A DNA stretch of 60,076 nucleotides from Flavobacterium sp. (GCF_013823965.1 NZ_PNNA01000076.1:1-60076); one strand, 5' to 3'. Counted from the stretch's first letter, positions 10,802 through 20,197 are shown. Notes: generated from the letters alone by a model not told the origin. Program-made: numbers and translations.

Positions 10802-10866
10802 ACCAAATAAGGCATATAAGTTCATATAAGAGTATTGCTTAAATGAACTTATATGCCTTATTTGGT
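10802..10866. terminator. Bidirectional terminator between convergent genes
   Basis: Two 24-bp arms (10802-10825 and 10843-10866), beginning ACCAAATAAGGCATATAAG and perfectly complementary, enclose a 17-base loop. T-rich tracts flank both sides. It serves the peroxidase gene from the left and the dihydrouridine synthase gene from the right. Confidence 0.8.
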
Positions 10867-10869
10867 TAA

Positions 10870-11817
10870 TTATTTCTCGTTTTTGAAAATGGCTTCCACG
10901 GCGGCTTCATAATTGCGGATACTCTGCGCTTTCTTGATTTGTTTCAACACCTTGTGCGGATTCGAAAAAGTGACTGAAAAGTACTCCCATAAATGATACA
11001 TCTTCAACAAAATATGGGTTTGACCCGATAGCGATTCACTGTAAATGGCATATAAAGTGTCGTGAAATTCACGGAACAAATCCATTTTGTTTTCGGGATA
11101 TTCTGGGCTGTTGTTTCGTATCATGCTGGGCAAAAAAGGATCGGAAATCAATCCGCGTCCTATCATCCAATGGTCTATTGTCGGGAAACGTTCCTGCATT
11201 TCCTTGAATTTGGCCACCGAAGTAATGTCGCCATTGTAATAGAGTTTATGTTTGGTATTGTCGATGCAGTGTTGGAATGCATCCAAGTGGACGCCGCCTT
11301 TGTACAATTGTTTGCCAATTCGGGCGTGAATGGCGATATTTTTTAATGGATAGTGGTCCAAAATAGGCAAAACATCCAGAATTTCTTCGGTCGTATCATA
11401 ACCCAAACGCATTTTCATCGAAACCAGAATATCGGTCTCGGAATGTGCCCTTTCCAGAATATGGTTGATTTTTTCGGTGTTCTTGATCAAGCCGGAACCC
11501 ATCCCGGATTTGGTCACCATAGGATACGGACAACCCAAATTCCAGTTCAATTCTTTGTAACCCAGTTCCCGAACATATTTGGCAACGAACAAAAACTCCT
11601 CGGCATCATTCGTGATTACTTGCGGTATGACTTCTAAATCCAGATTGTTTTCAGGCAGTAAATCTCGCTCATACGAAGCTTTGATTTCCAGTTTTCCATT
11701 CAACCGAATATAAGGCGAATAGAAAGTGTCGATTCCGCCAAAAAGCCTGTTTTGGGCATTCCTGAAACGAAAATCGGTAAATCCTTGTAGGGGAGAAGAA
11801 AGAAGGGTAAAGTCCAT
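10870..11817 (-). CDS. tRNA-dihydrouridine synthase
   Basis: 315 residues from the chosen start. FMN enzyme that reduces uridines in the D-loop of tRNAs with NADPH. Visible family features are the N-terminal 'LLSSPLQGFTDFRFR' strand, the catalytic Cys in 'NWNLGCPYPMVTKSG', the 'SMKMRLGYD' strand, 'IHARIGKQLYKGG' (FMN/tRNA binding) and 'MIGRGLISDPFL' near the phosphate site. The frame opens 30 bases earlier, but the ATG at 11817 (MDFTLLSS) starts directly at the conserved barrel strand and is preferred. The position of the modified uridine cannot be told from the sequence. Confidence 0.92.
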   Translation of the reverse strand: MDFTLLSSPLQGFTDFRFRNAQNRLFGGIDTFYSPYIRLNGKLEIKASYERDLLPENNLDLEVIPQVITNDAEEFLFVAKYVRELGYKELNWNLGCPYPMVTKSGMGSGLIKNTEKINHILERAHSETDILVSMKMRLGYDTTEEILDVLPILDHYPLKNIAIHARIGKQLYKGGVHLDAFQHCIDNTKHKLYYNGDITSVAKFKEMQERFPTIDHWMIGRGLISDPFLPSMIRNNSPEYPENKMDLFREFHDTLYAIYSESLSGQTHILLKMYHLWEYFSVTFSNPHKVLKQIKKAQSIRNYEAAVEAIFKNEK

Positions 11818-11912
11818 ATTGTTTGTAAAGTTGCAAATATAAGTCATTCGATTTTAGAAATTGTCGTCTGCTACTTTACAAATGGAAGGAAATTATAAAA
11901 AAGATAAATGTG

Positions 11913-11920
11913 TAACTTTG
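11913..11920 (+). promoter_or_regulatory. -7 element 4 bp before the AraC-type regulator start
   Basis: TAACTTTG matches TAnnTTTG and ends four bases before the ATG at 11925. The usual start point about 7 bases downstream would fall on or next to the ATG, so the mRNA may be leaderless or nearly so. Confidence 0.5.
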
Positions 11921-11924
11921 TCAA

Positions 11925-12797
11925 ATGAAAAATTTCTCGGATTTTAAAACGTATAATGAATATCTTGGGTTGGACAAACCATTGGACAATGATATTGATG
12001 TTGGTTATTACGACCCACCAAATATGTTGTCTTCATCTGAACCGATTACGGTTGACTTTTACAGAATTTCCATAAAAATAAATGTTGTAAATAGGACAAT
12101 ACCCAAAAGTGAACCGATTACGGCCGTGTTTTTCAACAGTCCAAATTTAATTGTTCCGACAGGCTGGGATGTGGAACCCAATTATAAAGGAATGTATCTG
12201 CAACTTTCAAAAAAAATCATTGAAGAAAATCGGTACTTGTTCAAAACCTATCTCGATTACGGGCAACACGAAGCCTTGTATTTAACGGATGAAGAGGTGG
12301 AAGAAATAGAAGCTGTTTTCAAATTGATGATGAAATATTATCAAAACGAAAGACGAAATTTCAATGTGTTGTTGTCGTACGTAAATGTGCTGGTTTCTTT
12401 GGTGGAAGCATTTTATAAAAGACGGTTTTCAACTGACCCAAAAGAATACAATCGTATTGTATTGGATTTTCAACAAAGTTTAAACGATTATTATAGTCAA
12501 CCGGTACGCCAACTTCCAAGTGTTCAGTATTTTGCAGACAAATTGGGTTTGACCGCCAATTATTTGGGCGACATTGTAAAACATTTTACCAACAAATCAG
12601 CTCTTGAAAATATCCACGATTTTGTGATTAAAAAAGCCAAAGAATTATTGGTGGAAAACAAAAACTTAAACACCACCGAAGTAGCATATGAATTGGGGTT
12701 TGAATATCCCAATTACTTTTCCAAATTCTTCAAAAAACAGGTGAATCTCACGCCAAAAGAATATCGATTGCAAGCCATCAGCAAAAAAATAATATAA
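11925..12797 (+). CDS. AraC family transcriptional regulator
   Basis: 290 residues. Residues about 35-170 form a cupin-like sensing domain of the kind found in flavobacterial AraC regulators. About 195-285 hold the two helix-turn-helix motifs: 'QYFADKLGLTANYLGDIVKH' and 'LNTTEVAYELGFEYPNYFSK', then the closing 'FFKKQVNLTPKEYR' signature. It is divergent from the tRNA-modifying gene and followed on the same strand after 139 bp by a flavodoxin-fold NAD(P)H oxidoreductase, which is a likely target because regulator-reductase pairs of this type are common. The inducer is unknown. Confidence 0.9.
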   Translation: MKNFSDFKTYNEYLGLDKPLDNDIDVGYYDPPNMLSSSEPITVDFYRISIKINVVNRTIPKSEPITAVFFNSPNLIVPTGWDVEPNYKGMYLQLSKKIIEENRYLFKTYLDYGQHEALYLTDEEVEEIEAVFKLMMKYYQNERRNFNVLLSYVNVLVSLVEAFYKRRFSTDPKEYNRIVLDFQQSLNDYYSQPVRQLPSVQYFADKLGLTANYLGDIVKHFTNKSALENIHDFVIKKAKELLVENKNLNTTEVAYELGFEYPNYFSKFFKKQVNLTPKEYRLQAISKKII

Positions 12798-12889
12798 TGA
12801 AACATCTTTAATCAAGGCGTTTTTTTGTTATAAGTAATTTGTTTCTTTTTTAGTGGTAGTCTGTTTCCTTTTTTGGCAATATTAGTTTT

Positions 12890-12897
12890 TACTTTTG
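12890..12897 (+). promoter_or_regulatory. -7 element of the oxidoreductase gene
   Basis: TACTTTTG fits TAnnTTTG and lies 40 bp before the ATG at 12937. Another T-rich TTTGG lies at 12872-12876, closer than the usual -33 spacing, so only the -7 element is claimed. Confidence 0.45.
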
Positions 12898-12936
12898 TGG
12901 AGTAAAAAAAGTGAAAAAATAACAACAAATACTACG

Positions 12937-13542
12937 ATGGAAAAACCAAAAAAAGTATTACTCATCAATACACATTTAACCTATCCAAATTGGACGGAAG
13001 GAACTCTTAATAATTCTTTTATTCAGAAAGCAAAAGACTTTTTTGTAGCAAAAGGATTTGAAATTTTAGAAACAAAAGTAGAAGAAGGCTACAATCCAGA
13101 AGAAGAAGTCGGAAAACACATGGAAGCCGACATCATTATCTTGCAAACACCTGTAAACTGGTTTGGTGCTCCTTGGATTTACAAAAAATATGTGGACGAA
13201 GTGTTTAACAGCGGATTGAACAGTCAAAAATTTCTTTCGGGAGATGGGCGAACAAGAGAAGACACAACCAAGCAATATGGGACGGGCGGGAAAATGCAAG
13301 GCAAAAAATTTATGGTTTGTGCCACTTTTAATGCACCGGCAGAAGCATTTGACAATCCTTCACAAATGCTGATGCAAGGAAAAGGAACAGCCGATTTATT
13401 CCTGCCTATTACCAGTAATTATCGTTTTTGCGGTGTTGAAATTGCTACTGATTACAATTGTTTCGATATTTTTAAAGATGGAAACATAGCGGAAGTTCTT
13501 GAAAATTATCCAGCACATCTTGCAAAAGTGTTTGACTTGTAA
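12937..13542 (+). CDS. Flavodoxin-fold NAD(P)H oxidoreductase (MdaB-like)
   Basis: 201 residues from the ATG at 12937 (MEKPKKVLLINTH); an in-frame TTG 42 bases upstream overlaps the promoter and is rejected. The N-terminal 'VLLINTHLTYPNWTEGTLN' is the FMN phosphate loop region. 'IILQTPVNWFGAPWIYKKYV' and 'YGTGGKMQGKKFMVCATFNA' are typical of the MdaB/quinone-reductase branch. The protein probably reduces quinones or other electrophiles with NADPH in the cytoplasm. It lies downstream of an AraC regulator, which suggests inducible expression. The natural substrate is not determined. Confidence 0.88.
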   Translation: MEKPKKVLLINTHLTYPNWTEGTLNNSFIQKAKDFFVAKGFEILETKVEEGYNPEEEVGKHMEADIIILQTPVNWFGAPWIYKKYVDEVFNSGLNSQKFLSGDGRTREDTTKQYGTGGKMQGKKFMVCATFNAPAEAFDNPSQMLMQGKGTADLFLPITSNYRFCGVEIATDYNCFDIFKDGNIAEVLENYPAHLAKVFDL

Positions 13543-13561
13543 ATAAAAATCAAATATAATT

Positions 13562-13619
13562 TGACACAGATTTCGCTAATTAATCGGTGAAAATCGGTGC
13601 AATCTGTGTCAGATTTTTT
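13562..13619. terminator. Inverted-repeat terminator between convergent genes
   Basis: TGACACAGATT (13562) and AATCTGTGTCA (13601) pair around a 28-base loop and are followed by T7. The element belongs to an 'ACACAGATT' repeat family also seen in the gaps at 20030-20110 and 30300-30340, so it may double as a dispersed repeat. Confidence 0.6.
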
Positions 13620-14116
13620 TATTCCAATAGCAACTGCATGAAAACCGAATCCAGCCAACGGTCAAATTTATAGCCTGATTCCTTGATGATGCCCACGGTT
13701 TGGAAACCAAATTTCTCGTGAAATGCCACGCTGCCTTGATTTTCGGCATCAATTACGGCAATCATGGTGTGGAGTTTTTGTTTTTTGGCCAAAGAAATTA
13801 ATTCCTGAAGCAATTGGTGGCCAATGCCTTGGTCGTGAAAAGCTTCATTCACGTAAACGGAATGTTCGACCGTAAACTTGTACGCTTCCCGAAACCGAAA
13901 CTCGCTGTACATTCCAAAACCAGCCACTTGCCCGTCGAGTTCGGCAACAATCACGGGGAAGTTTTTGCTAATTTTTTCTTCCAAAAGGTTTTTCTGCTGC
14001 TCAAAAGTTCGGATGTTGTAATCGTACAAAGCCGTCGAATGCAATATATTGTGGTTGATGATGTCCAAGATAGCTTGGGTGTCCTTGGTTTGGTAGGGTC
14101 TAATTTGGATTTCCAT
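13619..14116 (-). CDS. GNAT family N-acetyltransferase (phosphinothricin acetyltransferase-like)
   Basis: 165 residues, the usual length of the family. The N-terminal 'IRPYQTKDTQAILDIINHNI' and 'TFEQQKNLLEEK' match the PAT subgroup; 'EHSVYVNEAFHDQGIGHQLL' contains the acetyl-CoA loop (Q/RxxGxG/A form: DQGIGHQL). 'AENQGSVAFHEKFGFQTVGI' is the conserved C-terminal half. It transfers an acetyl group from acetyl-CoA to a small amine in the cytoplasm; the substrate (for example methionine sulfoximine-like compounds) is only inferred. Confidence 0.88.
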   Translation of the reverse strand: MEIQIRPYQTKDTQAILDIINHNILHSTALYDYNIRTFEQQKNLLEEKISKNFPVIVAELDGQVAGFGMYSEFRFREAYKFTVEHSVYVNEAFHDQGIGHQLLQELISLAKKQKLHTMIAVIDAENQGSVAFHEKFGFQTVGIIKESGYKFDRWLDSVFMQLLLE

Positions 14117-14252
14117 TTTTTTAAATATTTCTCTCCAAAAGTAAGAAAAAGTTGTTCGAATTTAAGGAATTCGGTTGCCAAGTTTGTAACTTTGCCTTTC
14201 AGGTCAGGATGGTAAAAAGTCCAACCTCTAACGTCTAATTTCCAACTTTAAA

Positions 14253-15914
14253 ATGATTTATCCCAAAATACCTTTAGCGCAAAGCATCATTGAAATTTGT
14301 CTTGCCAAGGGAATCAAAAACATCATCATCTCTCCAGGTTCGCGAAATGCCCCTTTAACCATAGGTTTTGTAAACAATCCCGAGTTCAATTGCTACAGCA
14401 TTGCCGATGAGCGTTGCGCCGCTTTTTTTGCCCTTGGTATTGCACAACAAACCCAAAAACCAGCCGTGGTGGTTTGCACCTCCGGTTCGGCATTGTTGAA
14501 TTATTATCCTGCTTTTGCCGAGGCATTTTATAGCCAGATTCCCTTAATCGTGATTTCTGCCGACAGGCCGCAGGGCAAAATCGACATTGGCGACGGCCAA
14601 ACCATTCGCCAGGAAAATGTTTTCAAAAATCATTCGCTTTACAATGCCAATTTAACCGAGGAAGTTTCGGTCAAAAACGATTTGAAAATCAACAAGGCCA
14701 TCAACAAGGCTTTTACCAAAAAAGGTCCCGTGCATATCAACGCCCCTTTTGAAGAACCTTTGTACCAAACGGTTTCCAAATTGGATGTAGATGTCACGAT
14801 TTCGGCTTTTGCCAAGGTAAACCATAAAATTTCTATTGATGAAATCGTGGAGTTTACCAATATTTGGAACAAATCCAAAAAGAAGTTAATCCTCGTGGGC
14901 GAAAACAAACCCAATGAAATCGACGCTGCAATTATTGAATCCTTGGCCAAGGATGATTCGGTTGTCGTGATGACGGAGAATACCTCAAACCTGCACCATC
15001 CTTCTTTTTTGAATAATATTGACACCATAATTACGCCTTTTGCCAAGAAAGAATTCAAAGAATTGCAACCCGATATTCTGGTAACTTTTGGCGGGATGGT
15101 GGTTTCCAAAAGGATAAAAGCTTTTTTGAGAAGCTACAAACCGAAGCATCATTGGCATATTGATACTTTGAGGGCTTATGACACTTTTGGTTGTTTGACG
15201 CATCATTTCAAAGTCAATCCCAATCAATTTTTTCATCAGTTCTTGCGCTTTACCATTCCCATAAAAAGTAAGTATCGTTCCATTCATCAAGATATTGCGG
15301 CTTTGAGGGCCAGTAAACACAAAGAATATTTGTCCAAGATACCTTTTTCGGATTTCAAGGCTTTCGAAAAGATAATTCCTTCCTTGCCCAAGGATTCGAT
15401 GTTGCATTTAAGCAACAGTTCGGCCATTAGATATGCCCAATTGATTGCCGTGGTTGCTTCCGTGGAAGTTTTTTGCAATCGCGGAACCAGCGGCATCGAC
15501 GGCAGTACTTCCACGGCAATTGGTGCGGCTGTGGCCAATGCAAAACCCACCGTTTTGATTGCGGGAGACATTGGTTTTCTGTACGACAGCAACGCTTTGT
15601 GGAACGCCTACACGCCCAAAAACTTCAAGATTATTTTAATCAACAATGGAGGAGGAGGTATTTTCAGGATTTTGCCCGGACACGAGGAAACTACGGTTTT
15701 CAATACTTTTTTCGAGACTTCGCATTGCCTGACCGCCGAGCAATTGGCGAAAATGTACGGTTTTGAATACAGCATTGCCAGCGACGAAGCAAGTTTGGAA
15801 AGTAGTTTGAAAAACTTGTACGCCCAAAACGACAAACCAAGCATTCTGGAAATTTTCACGCCCACATTGGAAAACAACAAGATTTTGTTGCAGTATTTTA
15901 AAGAGTTGGCGTAG
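14253..15914 (+). CDS. menD: MenD, SEPHCHC synthase of menaquinone biosynthesis
   Basis: 553 residues, full length. Thiamine-diphosphate enzyme that joins isochorismate and 2-oxoglutarate to give 2-succinyl-5-enolpyruvyl-6-hydroxy-3-cyclohexene-1-carboxylate. The N-terminal 'IISPGSRNAPLT' and 'CSIADERCAAFFALGIAQ'-type region (Glu activating the cofactor) are MenD hallmarks. 'FCNRGTSGIDGSTSTAIGAA' and 'LINNGGGGIFRILPG' form the C-terminal ThDP/Mg binding half. A TAACTTTG -7-like box lies at 14187-14194. The other men genes of this window (menB, menA, menC) start 10 kb downstream on the same strand. Confidence 0.95.
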   Translation: MIYPKIPLAQSIIEICLAKGIKNIIISPGSRNAPLTIGFVNNPEFNCYSIADERCAAFFALGIAQQTQKPAVVVCTSGSALLNYYPAFAEAFYSQIPLIVISADRPQGKIDIGDGQTIRQENVFKNHSLYNANLTEEVSVKNDLKINKAINKAFTKKGPVHINAPFEEPLYQTVSKLDVDVTISAFAKVNHKISIDEIVEFTNIWNKSKKKLILVGENKPNEIDAAIIESLAKDDSVVVMTENTSNLHHPSFLNNIDTIITPFAKKEFKELQPDILVTFGGMVVSKRIKAFLRSYKPKHHWHIDTLRAYDTFGCLTHHFKVNPNQFFHQFLRFTIPIKSKYRSIHQDIAALRASKHKEYLSKIPFSDFKAFEKIIPSLPKDSMLHLSNSSAIRYAQLIAVVASVEVFCNRGTSGIDGSTSTAIGAAVANAKPTVLIAGDIGFLYDSNALWNAYTPKNFKIILINNGGGGIFRILPGHEETTVFNTFFETSHCLTAEQLAKMYGFEYSIASDEASLESSLKNLYAQNDKPSILEIFTPTLENNKILLQYFKELA

Positions 15915-16005
15915 TATCGATTTTATTGTTTTCATTGAAAAATGAGCTGGCATACGTCACCAGGCTTTTATTGGATAACCTATATTTTAAATAAAAATTT
16001 TTATT

Positions 16006-17358
16006 ATGGATGTTGAAATATTGGCACGAATACAATTTGCTTTTACCATAGCTTTCCATTACATCTATCCGCCGTTAAGTATCGGTATCGGGTTGATAAT
16101 GGTGATTTTTGAAGGACTTTATCTGAAGACGGGAAACAAGGATTACGAAATCCTGACCCGTTTTTGGATTAAAATATTCGCCTTGACTTTTGGAATAGGC
16201 GTGGCAACCGGAATTATAATGGAGTTTGAATTTGGAACCAATTGGGCGGTGTATTCCCGTTACGTCGGCGATATTTTCGGAAGCGCATTGGCCGCCGAGG
16301 GCTTGTTTGCCTTTGGCTTGGAAAGCACTTTTCTTGGCATATTACTTTTTGGATGGAATCGCGTAAAACCTTGGGTGCATTTTGTCTCCACTTTGGGCGT
16401 GTTTCTGGGTTCGATGTTCTCTGCCGTTTGGATTGTGGTGGCCAATTCTTGGCAACAAACACCGGCGGGCTACCATATAGTGGGAACCGGATTGCACGCT
16501 CGTGCCGAAGTAACCGATTTTTGGGCCATGGTGTTCAATCCTTCCAGCGTCGATCGAATTATCCATACTTGGCAAGGCGCTATTTTGGCGGGAGCCTTCT
16601 TGGTTTTGAGTGTGCATGCTTATTACATCAGGAAAGGACGTTATGTCGAAATATCCAAAAAAGCATTCCAGATTACTTTGGTCGTGGCTACCATTTTTTC
16701 ACTCACCCAATTGCTCTCCGGACACAGTTCCGCCGATGGCGTTGCGGTAAACCAGCCCGCAAAACTGGCCACGATGGAAGGCCATTTCCAGAAAAATTCC
16801 CCTGCTGATTTGTATCTCTTGGGTTGGGTGGACAAGGAAAAACAAACCGTTACCGGGCTGGGTATTCCGGGTGGATTATCCTTTTTGGTACACCAAGATT
16901 TCAAGGCTCCCATAAAAGGCTTGAACGATTTTCCGGTCGAGGACAGGCCGAGTCAAATCAATGCCGTTTTCCAGTTTTACCACATCATGATAGCCATAGG
17001 AATGGCCTTGATTGGACTCACGCTTTATGCCAGTTTTTTGTGGTGGCGCGGCAAATTATTCGAAACCAAATGGCTGATGTGGATTTTTCCCTTTTCCGTC
17101 ATTTTACCCCAAATCGCCAATCAAGTGGGCTGGTTTACGGCCGAAATGGGCAGGCAGCCTTGGGTGGTTTATGGTTTGCTACGAACGAATAAAGCGTTTT
17201 CCCAAGAAGTGTCTTCCCACCAAATTTTGTTTTCACTGGTCTTGTTCACCTTTGTCTATTCGCTCTTGTTGCTGTTGTTTTTATACTCGGTCAATAAAAA
17301 AATAAAACACGGTCCGTACGATGAATTGCAAAAAACGTCAGAAATAAATTTTTTATAA
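16006..17358 (+). CDS. cydA: Cytochrome bd quinol oxidase subunit I
   Basis: 450 residues, a short-Q-loop type. Integral membrane subunit carrying haems b558, b595 and d. The N-terminal haem ligand is in 'FTIAFHYIYPPLSIG' (His about 18). 'GTNWAVYSRYVGDIFGSALA' is the conserved quinol/haem region with its Glu downstream in 'AAEGLFAFGLEST'. 'GRQPWVVYGLLRT' is the C-terminal signature. About nine hydrophobic segments can be read. It oxidises menaquinol and reduces oxygen to water with high affinity. It forms an operon with cydB, 9 bp downstream. Confidence 0.96.
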   Translation: MDVEILARIQFAFTIAFHYIYPPLSIGIGLIMVIFEGLYLKTGNKDYEILTRFWIKIFALTFGIGVATGIIMEFEFGTNWAVYSRYVGDIFGSALAAEGLFAFGLESTFLGILLFGWNRVKPWVHFVSTLGVFLGSMFSAVWIVVANSWQQTPAGYHIVGTGLHARAEVTDFWAMVFNPSSVDRIIHTWQGAILAGAFLVLSVHAYYIRKGRYVEISKKAFQITLVVATIFSLTQLLSGHSSADGVAVNQPAKLATMEGHFQKNSPADLYLLGWVDKEKQTVTGLGIPGGLSFLVHQDFKAPIKGLNDFPVEDRPSQINAVFQFYHIMIAIGMALIGLTLYASFLWWRGKLFETKWLMWIFPFSVILPQIANQVGWFTAEMGRQPWVVYGLLRTNKAFSQEVSSHQILFSLVLFTFVYSLLLLLFLYSVNKKIKHGPYDELQKTSEINFL

Positions 17359-17367
17359 CTTAGGCTT

Positions 17368-18405
17368 ATGGAAACTTTTTTGGGAATAGATTATCCAACC
17401 TTGTGGTATTTGGTCATCGGATTGTTGTTTTCGGGTTACGCCATTTTGGAAGGTTTTGATTTTGGAGCCGGGGCTTGGCATTTGTTTTTCAGGAAAGACC
17501 TGAGCCGCCGTATTGCCATCAACGCCATTGGGCCAATATGGGACGCCAACCAAGTTTGGTTGGTCATAGGTGGTGGCGCATTGTTCGCTGGATTTCCGGT
17601 GATGTATGCCACGATGTTGTCGGCCATGTACATTCCGTTCATGCTGTTTTTGATGTTCAATGTACTCCGCGCGGCGGCAATAAAATTTAGAAGTGCCGAA
17701 GAAATGACTTGGTGGAGAACCGCTTGGGACATTACCTACAGTGTTTCCTGCATCATGATTGCCTTTTTGTTGGGTGTGGTTTTGGGAAATATATTGCAGG
17801 GTTTTGCCTTGGGACCTAATTTTACCTATCACGGCGGCATCTTTTTTTCATTCTTGAACCCTTATGCCATAATGGTTGGGCTGACCACGCTTTCCATTTT
17901 CATGACCCAGGGAGCCATCTTTCTGCTATTGAAAACCGAAGGAAGATTGCACGATCGATTGACTTTTTTGCTTCAAAAAGGGATGATATTTTTTATCATT
18001 AGTTTTGGTATAACAACGCTGTACACCTTGATTTTTATACCCGAAGTGACGGCCAATTTTAGGGAGAATCCACACTATTTTGTGGTTCCTGTTTTGTCCT
18101 TTTTGGCTGTGGCCAATGTGCCTCGTTTGGTCTCCAAAAAGAAATACATGTTGGCTTTGGTGTTTTCGTCCTTGACTATGGCTTTTTTGTTGGTTCTCGT
18201 GGCTTTGCAATTGTATCCAACACTGTTGATTTCGACCATCGATCCTAAATACAGTGTCACCATTTACAATGCCGCTTCCTCCCAAAAATCATTGGGAATC
18301 ATGCTGACGATTGTGGCCATTGGAGCACCCTTGTTGGGAGCCTATTTTTTCTTCCTGTACCGAACTTTCAATGGAAAAGTGCAGTTGGACGACACGAGTT
18401 ATTAG
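17368..18405 (+). CDS. cydB: Cytochrome bd quinol oxidase subunit II
   Basis: 345 residues with about nine membrane segments. The N-terminal 'LWYLVIGLLFSGYAILEGFD' and 'GAGAWHLF' are the CydB hallmark, followed by 'NAIGPIWDANQVWLVIGGGA' and 'FPVMYATMLSAMY'. It is the structural partner of CydA. The 9-bp gap makes the two translationally close. No cydX-sized frame or cydDC genes are seen beside it. Confidence 0.96.
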   Translation: METFLGIDYPTLWYLVIGLLFSGYAILEGFDFGAGAWHLFFRKDLSRRIAINAIGPIWDANQVWLVIGGGALFAGFPVMYATMLSAMYIPFMLFLMFNVLRAAAIKFRSAEEMTWWRTAWDITYSVSCIMIAFLLGVVLGNILQGFALGPNFTYHGGIFFSFLNPYAIMVGLTTLSIFMTQGAIFLLLKTEGRLHDRLTFLLQKGMIFFIISFGITTLYTLIFIPEVTANFRENPHYFVVPVLSFLAVANVPRLVSKKKYMLALVFSSLTMAFLLVLVALQLYPTLLISTIDPKYSVTIYNAASSQKSLGIMLTIVAIGAPLLGAYFFFLYRTFNGKVQLDDTSY

Positions 18406-18468
18406 GTTGGTTTGACATAACAGTGTCATCGCCAATTCAAATGCAATTTCCGCATCAAATGGATTTTT

Positions 18469-18497
18469 ACATTGACAAGACAATGTATTGTTTTTTT
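18469..18497 (+). terminator. Terminator of cydAB
   Basis: ACATTG and CAATGT pair around ACAAGA and are followed, after ATTG overlap, by a run of nine T. The stem is short, so strength is uncertain. Confidence 0.5.
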
Positions 18498-18558
18498 TTG
18501 CCGTATGTCAAGGAATTGATGTAATTTCAATTAACCCGTTATCCTACATATTATTAGT

Positions 18559-19911
18559 TTATCGAATTGGAACCGGAAATACCGGCAAACTGGCGTGACC
18601 CAATTCATCGACGGATTGCACGGCAAAGAAATAGTTGTCTTTTGAAAAAGGAATGGTTGCCCTGGTGTCTTTCACGAAAATTGTTTTTTCCCAATGCGGG
18701 GATGAAGTTTCCCGGATTAAAATTTGGTAGCCATAAGGAACTTTTCCTTGGGGAGCTTGCCAGACAAGGGTTGAAAAATTAGAAAGTTCCTTGACTTCGA
18801 TGCCAACGGATAAAGGAGCTTCGGGAGACCAAGCCAGGTTGCTTAAAGTGGCCAAATTGGAAGCGGCATTTTTTCTGAGGTATTCAAAGTCCATAAACTC
18901 GGGCAAATCACCATACTGGATGTTGTTTTCCATTCTCACGTCTTGGTGTTGTTGGTTGAAGTTTTCGTTTTTCTCGCAAAAGCGAACCGCAGTAAAACCA
19001 TTTTGGAGGAAAGGAGTGTGATCGCCTCCTCTCAAAAAGCGGTCGTTTCGATACACCAAGTCAATGTCCAATTGGTCTACATATTGATTGGTAACCGTTT
19101 TTATGTAACGCGCCAATTGTCTGGAAGGGCTGTCGTTGTCGCGATTGGTCGATTTGCGCATTTTGGCTTCGTCTTCGGTTTCCAAGTAAGGAATGGTTTC
19201 ACTGAAAACCCGCACTCGAGTGTTGTCTCTCAAATTCGTGCCGCTGGACAAGCTGTTGCCTATCATGTCGTTGTTGAGCATTGCCGTAACTTTCCAACCG
19301 GCTACTTTTGCCGAATCGGCTAAGTGTCTTGCGCCAAGTAATCCTTGTTCTTCACCGGTTACGGCGACAAAAATGATGGTACAAGGAAATGTTCTTTTGC
19401 TCATTATGCGGGACAATTCCATCATGGCGGCAACTCCCGATGCATCGTCGTTGGCTCCAGGCGCATCGATTTTCGAATTCATGACGTCACTCGCTCGAGA
19501 ATCCATATGTCCGCTAATGATTAGTACGCGTTCGTCTTTTGGGTCAGTTCCTTTTAAAACTGCCATCACATTGGCCAGTTTGCTGTCTGTTGTAATTCGT
19601 TTTCCATCGGCTTTAACCCAGTAATAATCAATGCTGGATGTCAATCTGCCACCTGATTCTTTGGCATGTTTGTCAAATTCGGATTTGATCCATCGTTGTG
19701 CGGCACCAACACCTCTCAAGTCACTTTTGGTATCACTGACCGAATGGCGTGTTCCAAAAGAAACCAGTTTTCGAACTATTGATTCCAATTTGTCGGCTTT
19801 GATTTCCAGAATCATTTTTTTGATTTCCGGATCGTCAACCGTGGTCTGGGAAAATAAAACAGGCGACAATAAAAGGGCTGCAAGTAAATATACTGTTGAA
19901 ATGGATTTCAT
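18559..19911 (-). CDS. Secreted M28 family zinc aminopeptidase
   Basis: 450 residues from the ATG at 19911, which begins a signal peptide (MKSISTVYLLAALL, cleavage after FSQ); the frame opens 36 bases earlier without a better start. Zinc ligands typical of M28 are visible: His/Asp in 'IISGHMDSRASD', Asp in 'GANDDASGVAAMME', Glu-Glu in 'AVTGEEQGLLGARH', Asp in 'MLNNDMIGNS' and the last His in 'RGGDHTPFLQNGF'. The C-terminal 90 residues look like a fibronectin type III domain ('FSTLVWQAPQGKVPYGYQI'). It likely removes N-terminal amino acids from peptides in the periplasm or medium. Confidence 0.92.
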   Translation of the reverse strand: MKSISTVYLLAALLLSPVLFSQTTVDDPEIKKMILEIKADKLESIVRKLVSFGTRHSVSDTKSDLRGVGAAQRWIKSEFDKHAKESGGRLTSSIDYYWVKADGKRITTDSKLANVMAVLKGTDPKDERVLIISGHMDSRASDVMNSKIDAPGANDDASGVAAMMELSRIMSKRTFPCTIIFVAVTGEEQGLLGARHLADSAKVAGWKVTAMLNNDMIGNSLSSGTNLRDNTRVRVFSETIPYLETEDEAKMRKSTNRDNDSPSRQLARYIKTVTNQYVDQLDIDLVYRNDRFLRGGDHTPFLQNGFTAVRFCEKNENFNQQHQDVRMENNIQYGDLPEFMDFEYLRKNAASNLATLSNLAWSPEAPLSVGIEVKELSNFSTLVWQAPQGKVPYGYQILIRETSSPHWEKTIFVKDTRATIPFSKDNYFFAVQSVDELGHASLPVFPVPIR

Positions 19912-19947
19912 TTTTATGAGAAATAAGTTGTATTCAAAACTAATCAA

Positions 19948-20197
19948 AAATTGGAATCAATTCTAATAAACTTAATAGGAATGTGCTAAATACGGGCCAA
20001 GTCTTTTTTTGCCACTGATTTGTTTCGCCAGTCGCTATCGCTCGAGTCACAGATTAACACAGATTCTATGCGTGCTTTTAAAGAAATCTGTGAAAATCTT
20101 TTGAATCTGTGGCTAATTTTTCGCTTTGGTATAAGCAACGGATATTCATAAAACTTAATATTGATTTTTGCTTCAAAAATCTTCTTCAAAATCTTCG
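19948..20197. other. Intergenic region with 'CACAGATT' repeats
   Basis: The gap between the divergent M28 and CvfB-like genes contains several direct and inverted copies of CACAGATT/AATCTGTG (about 20040-20110), the same repeat family as at 13562-13611 and 30301-30340. No reading frame of interest was found here. Confidence 0.5.

Noticed and set aside
12872..12897. Complete -33/-7 promoter before the oxidoreductase
   Set aside because: The TTTGG is only about 14 bp from the -7 box, shorter than the usual 17-23 bp, so only the -7 is reported.
16242..16808. 188-residue frame inside cydA
   Set aside because: Shadow in another frame of cydA; Cys/Arg-rich random composition.
18943..19323. 126-residue plus frame opposite the M28 gene
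   Set aside because: Antisense shadow of a gene with all catalytic residues; no support of its own.
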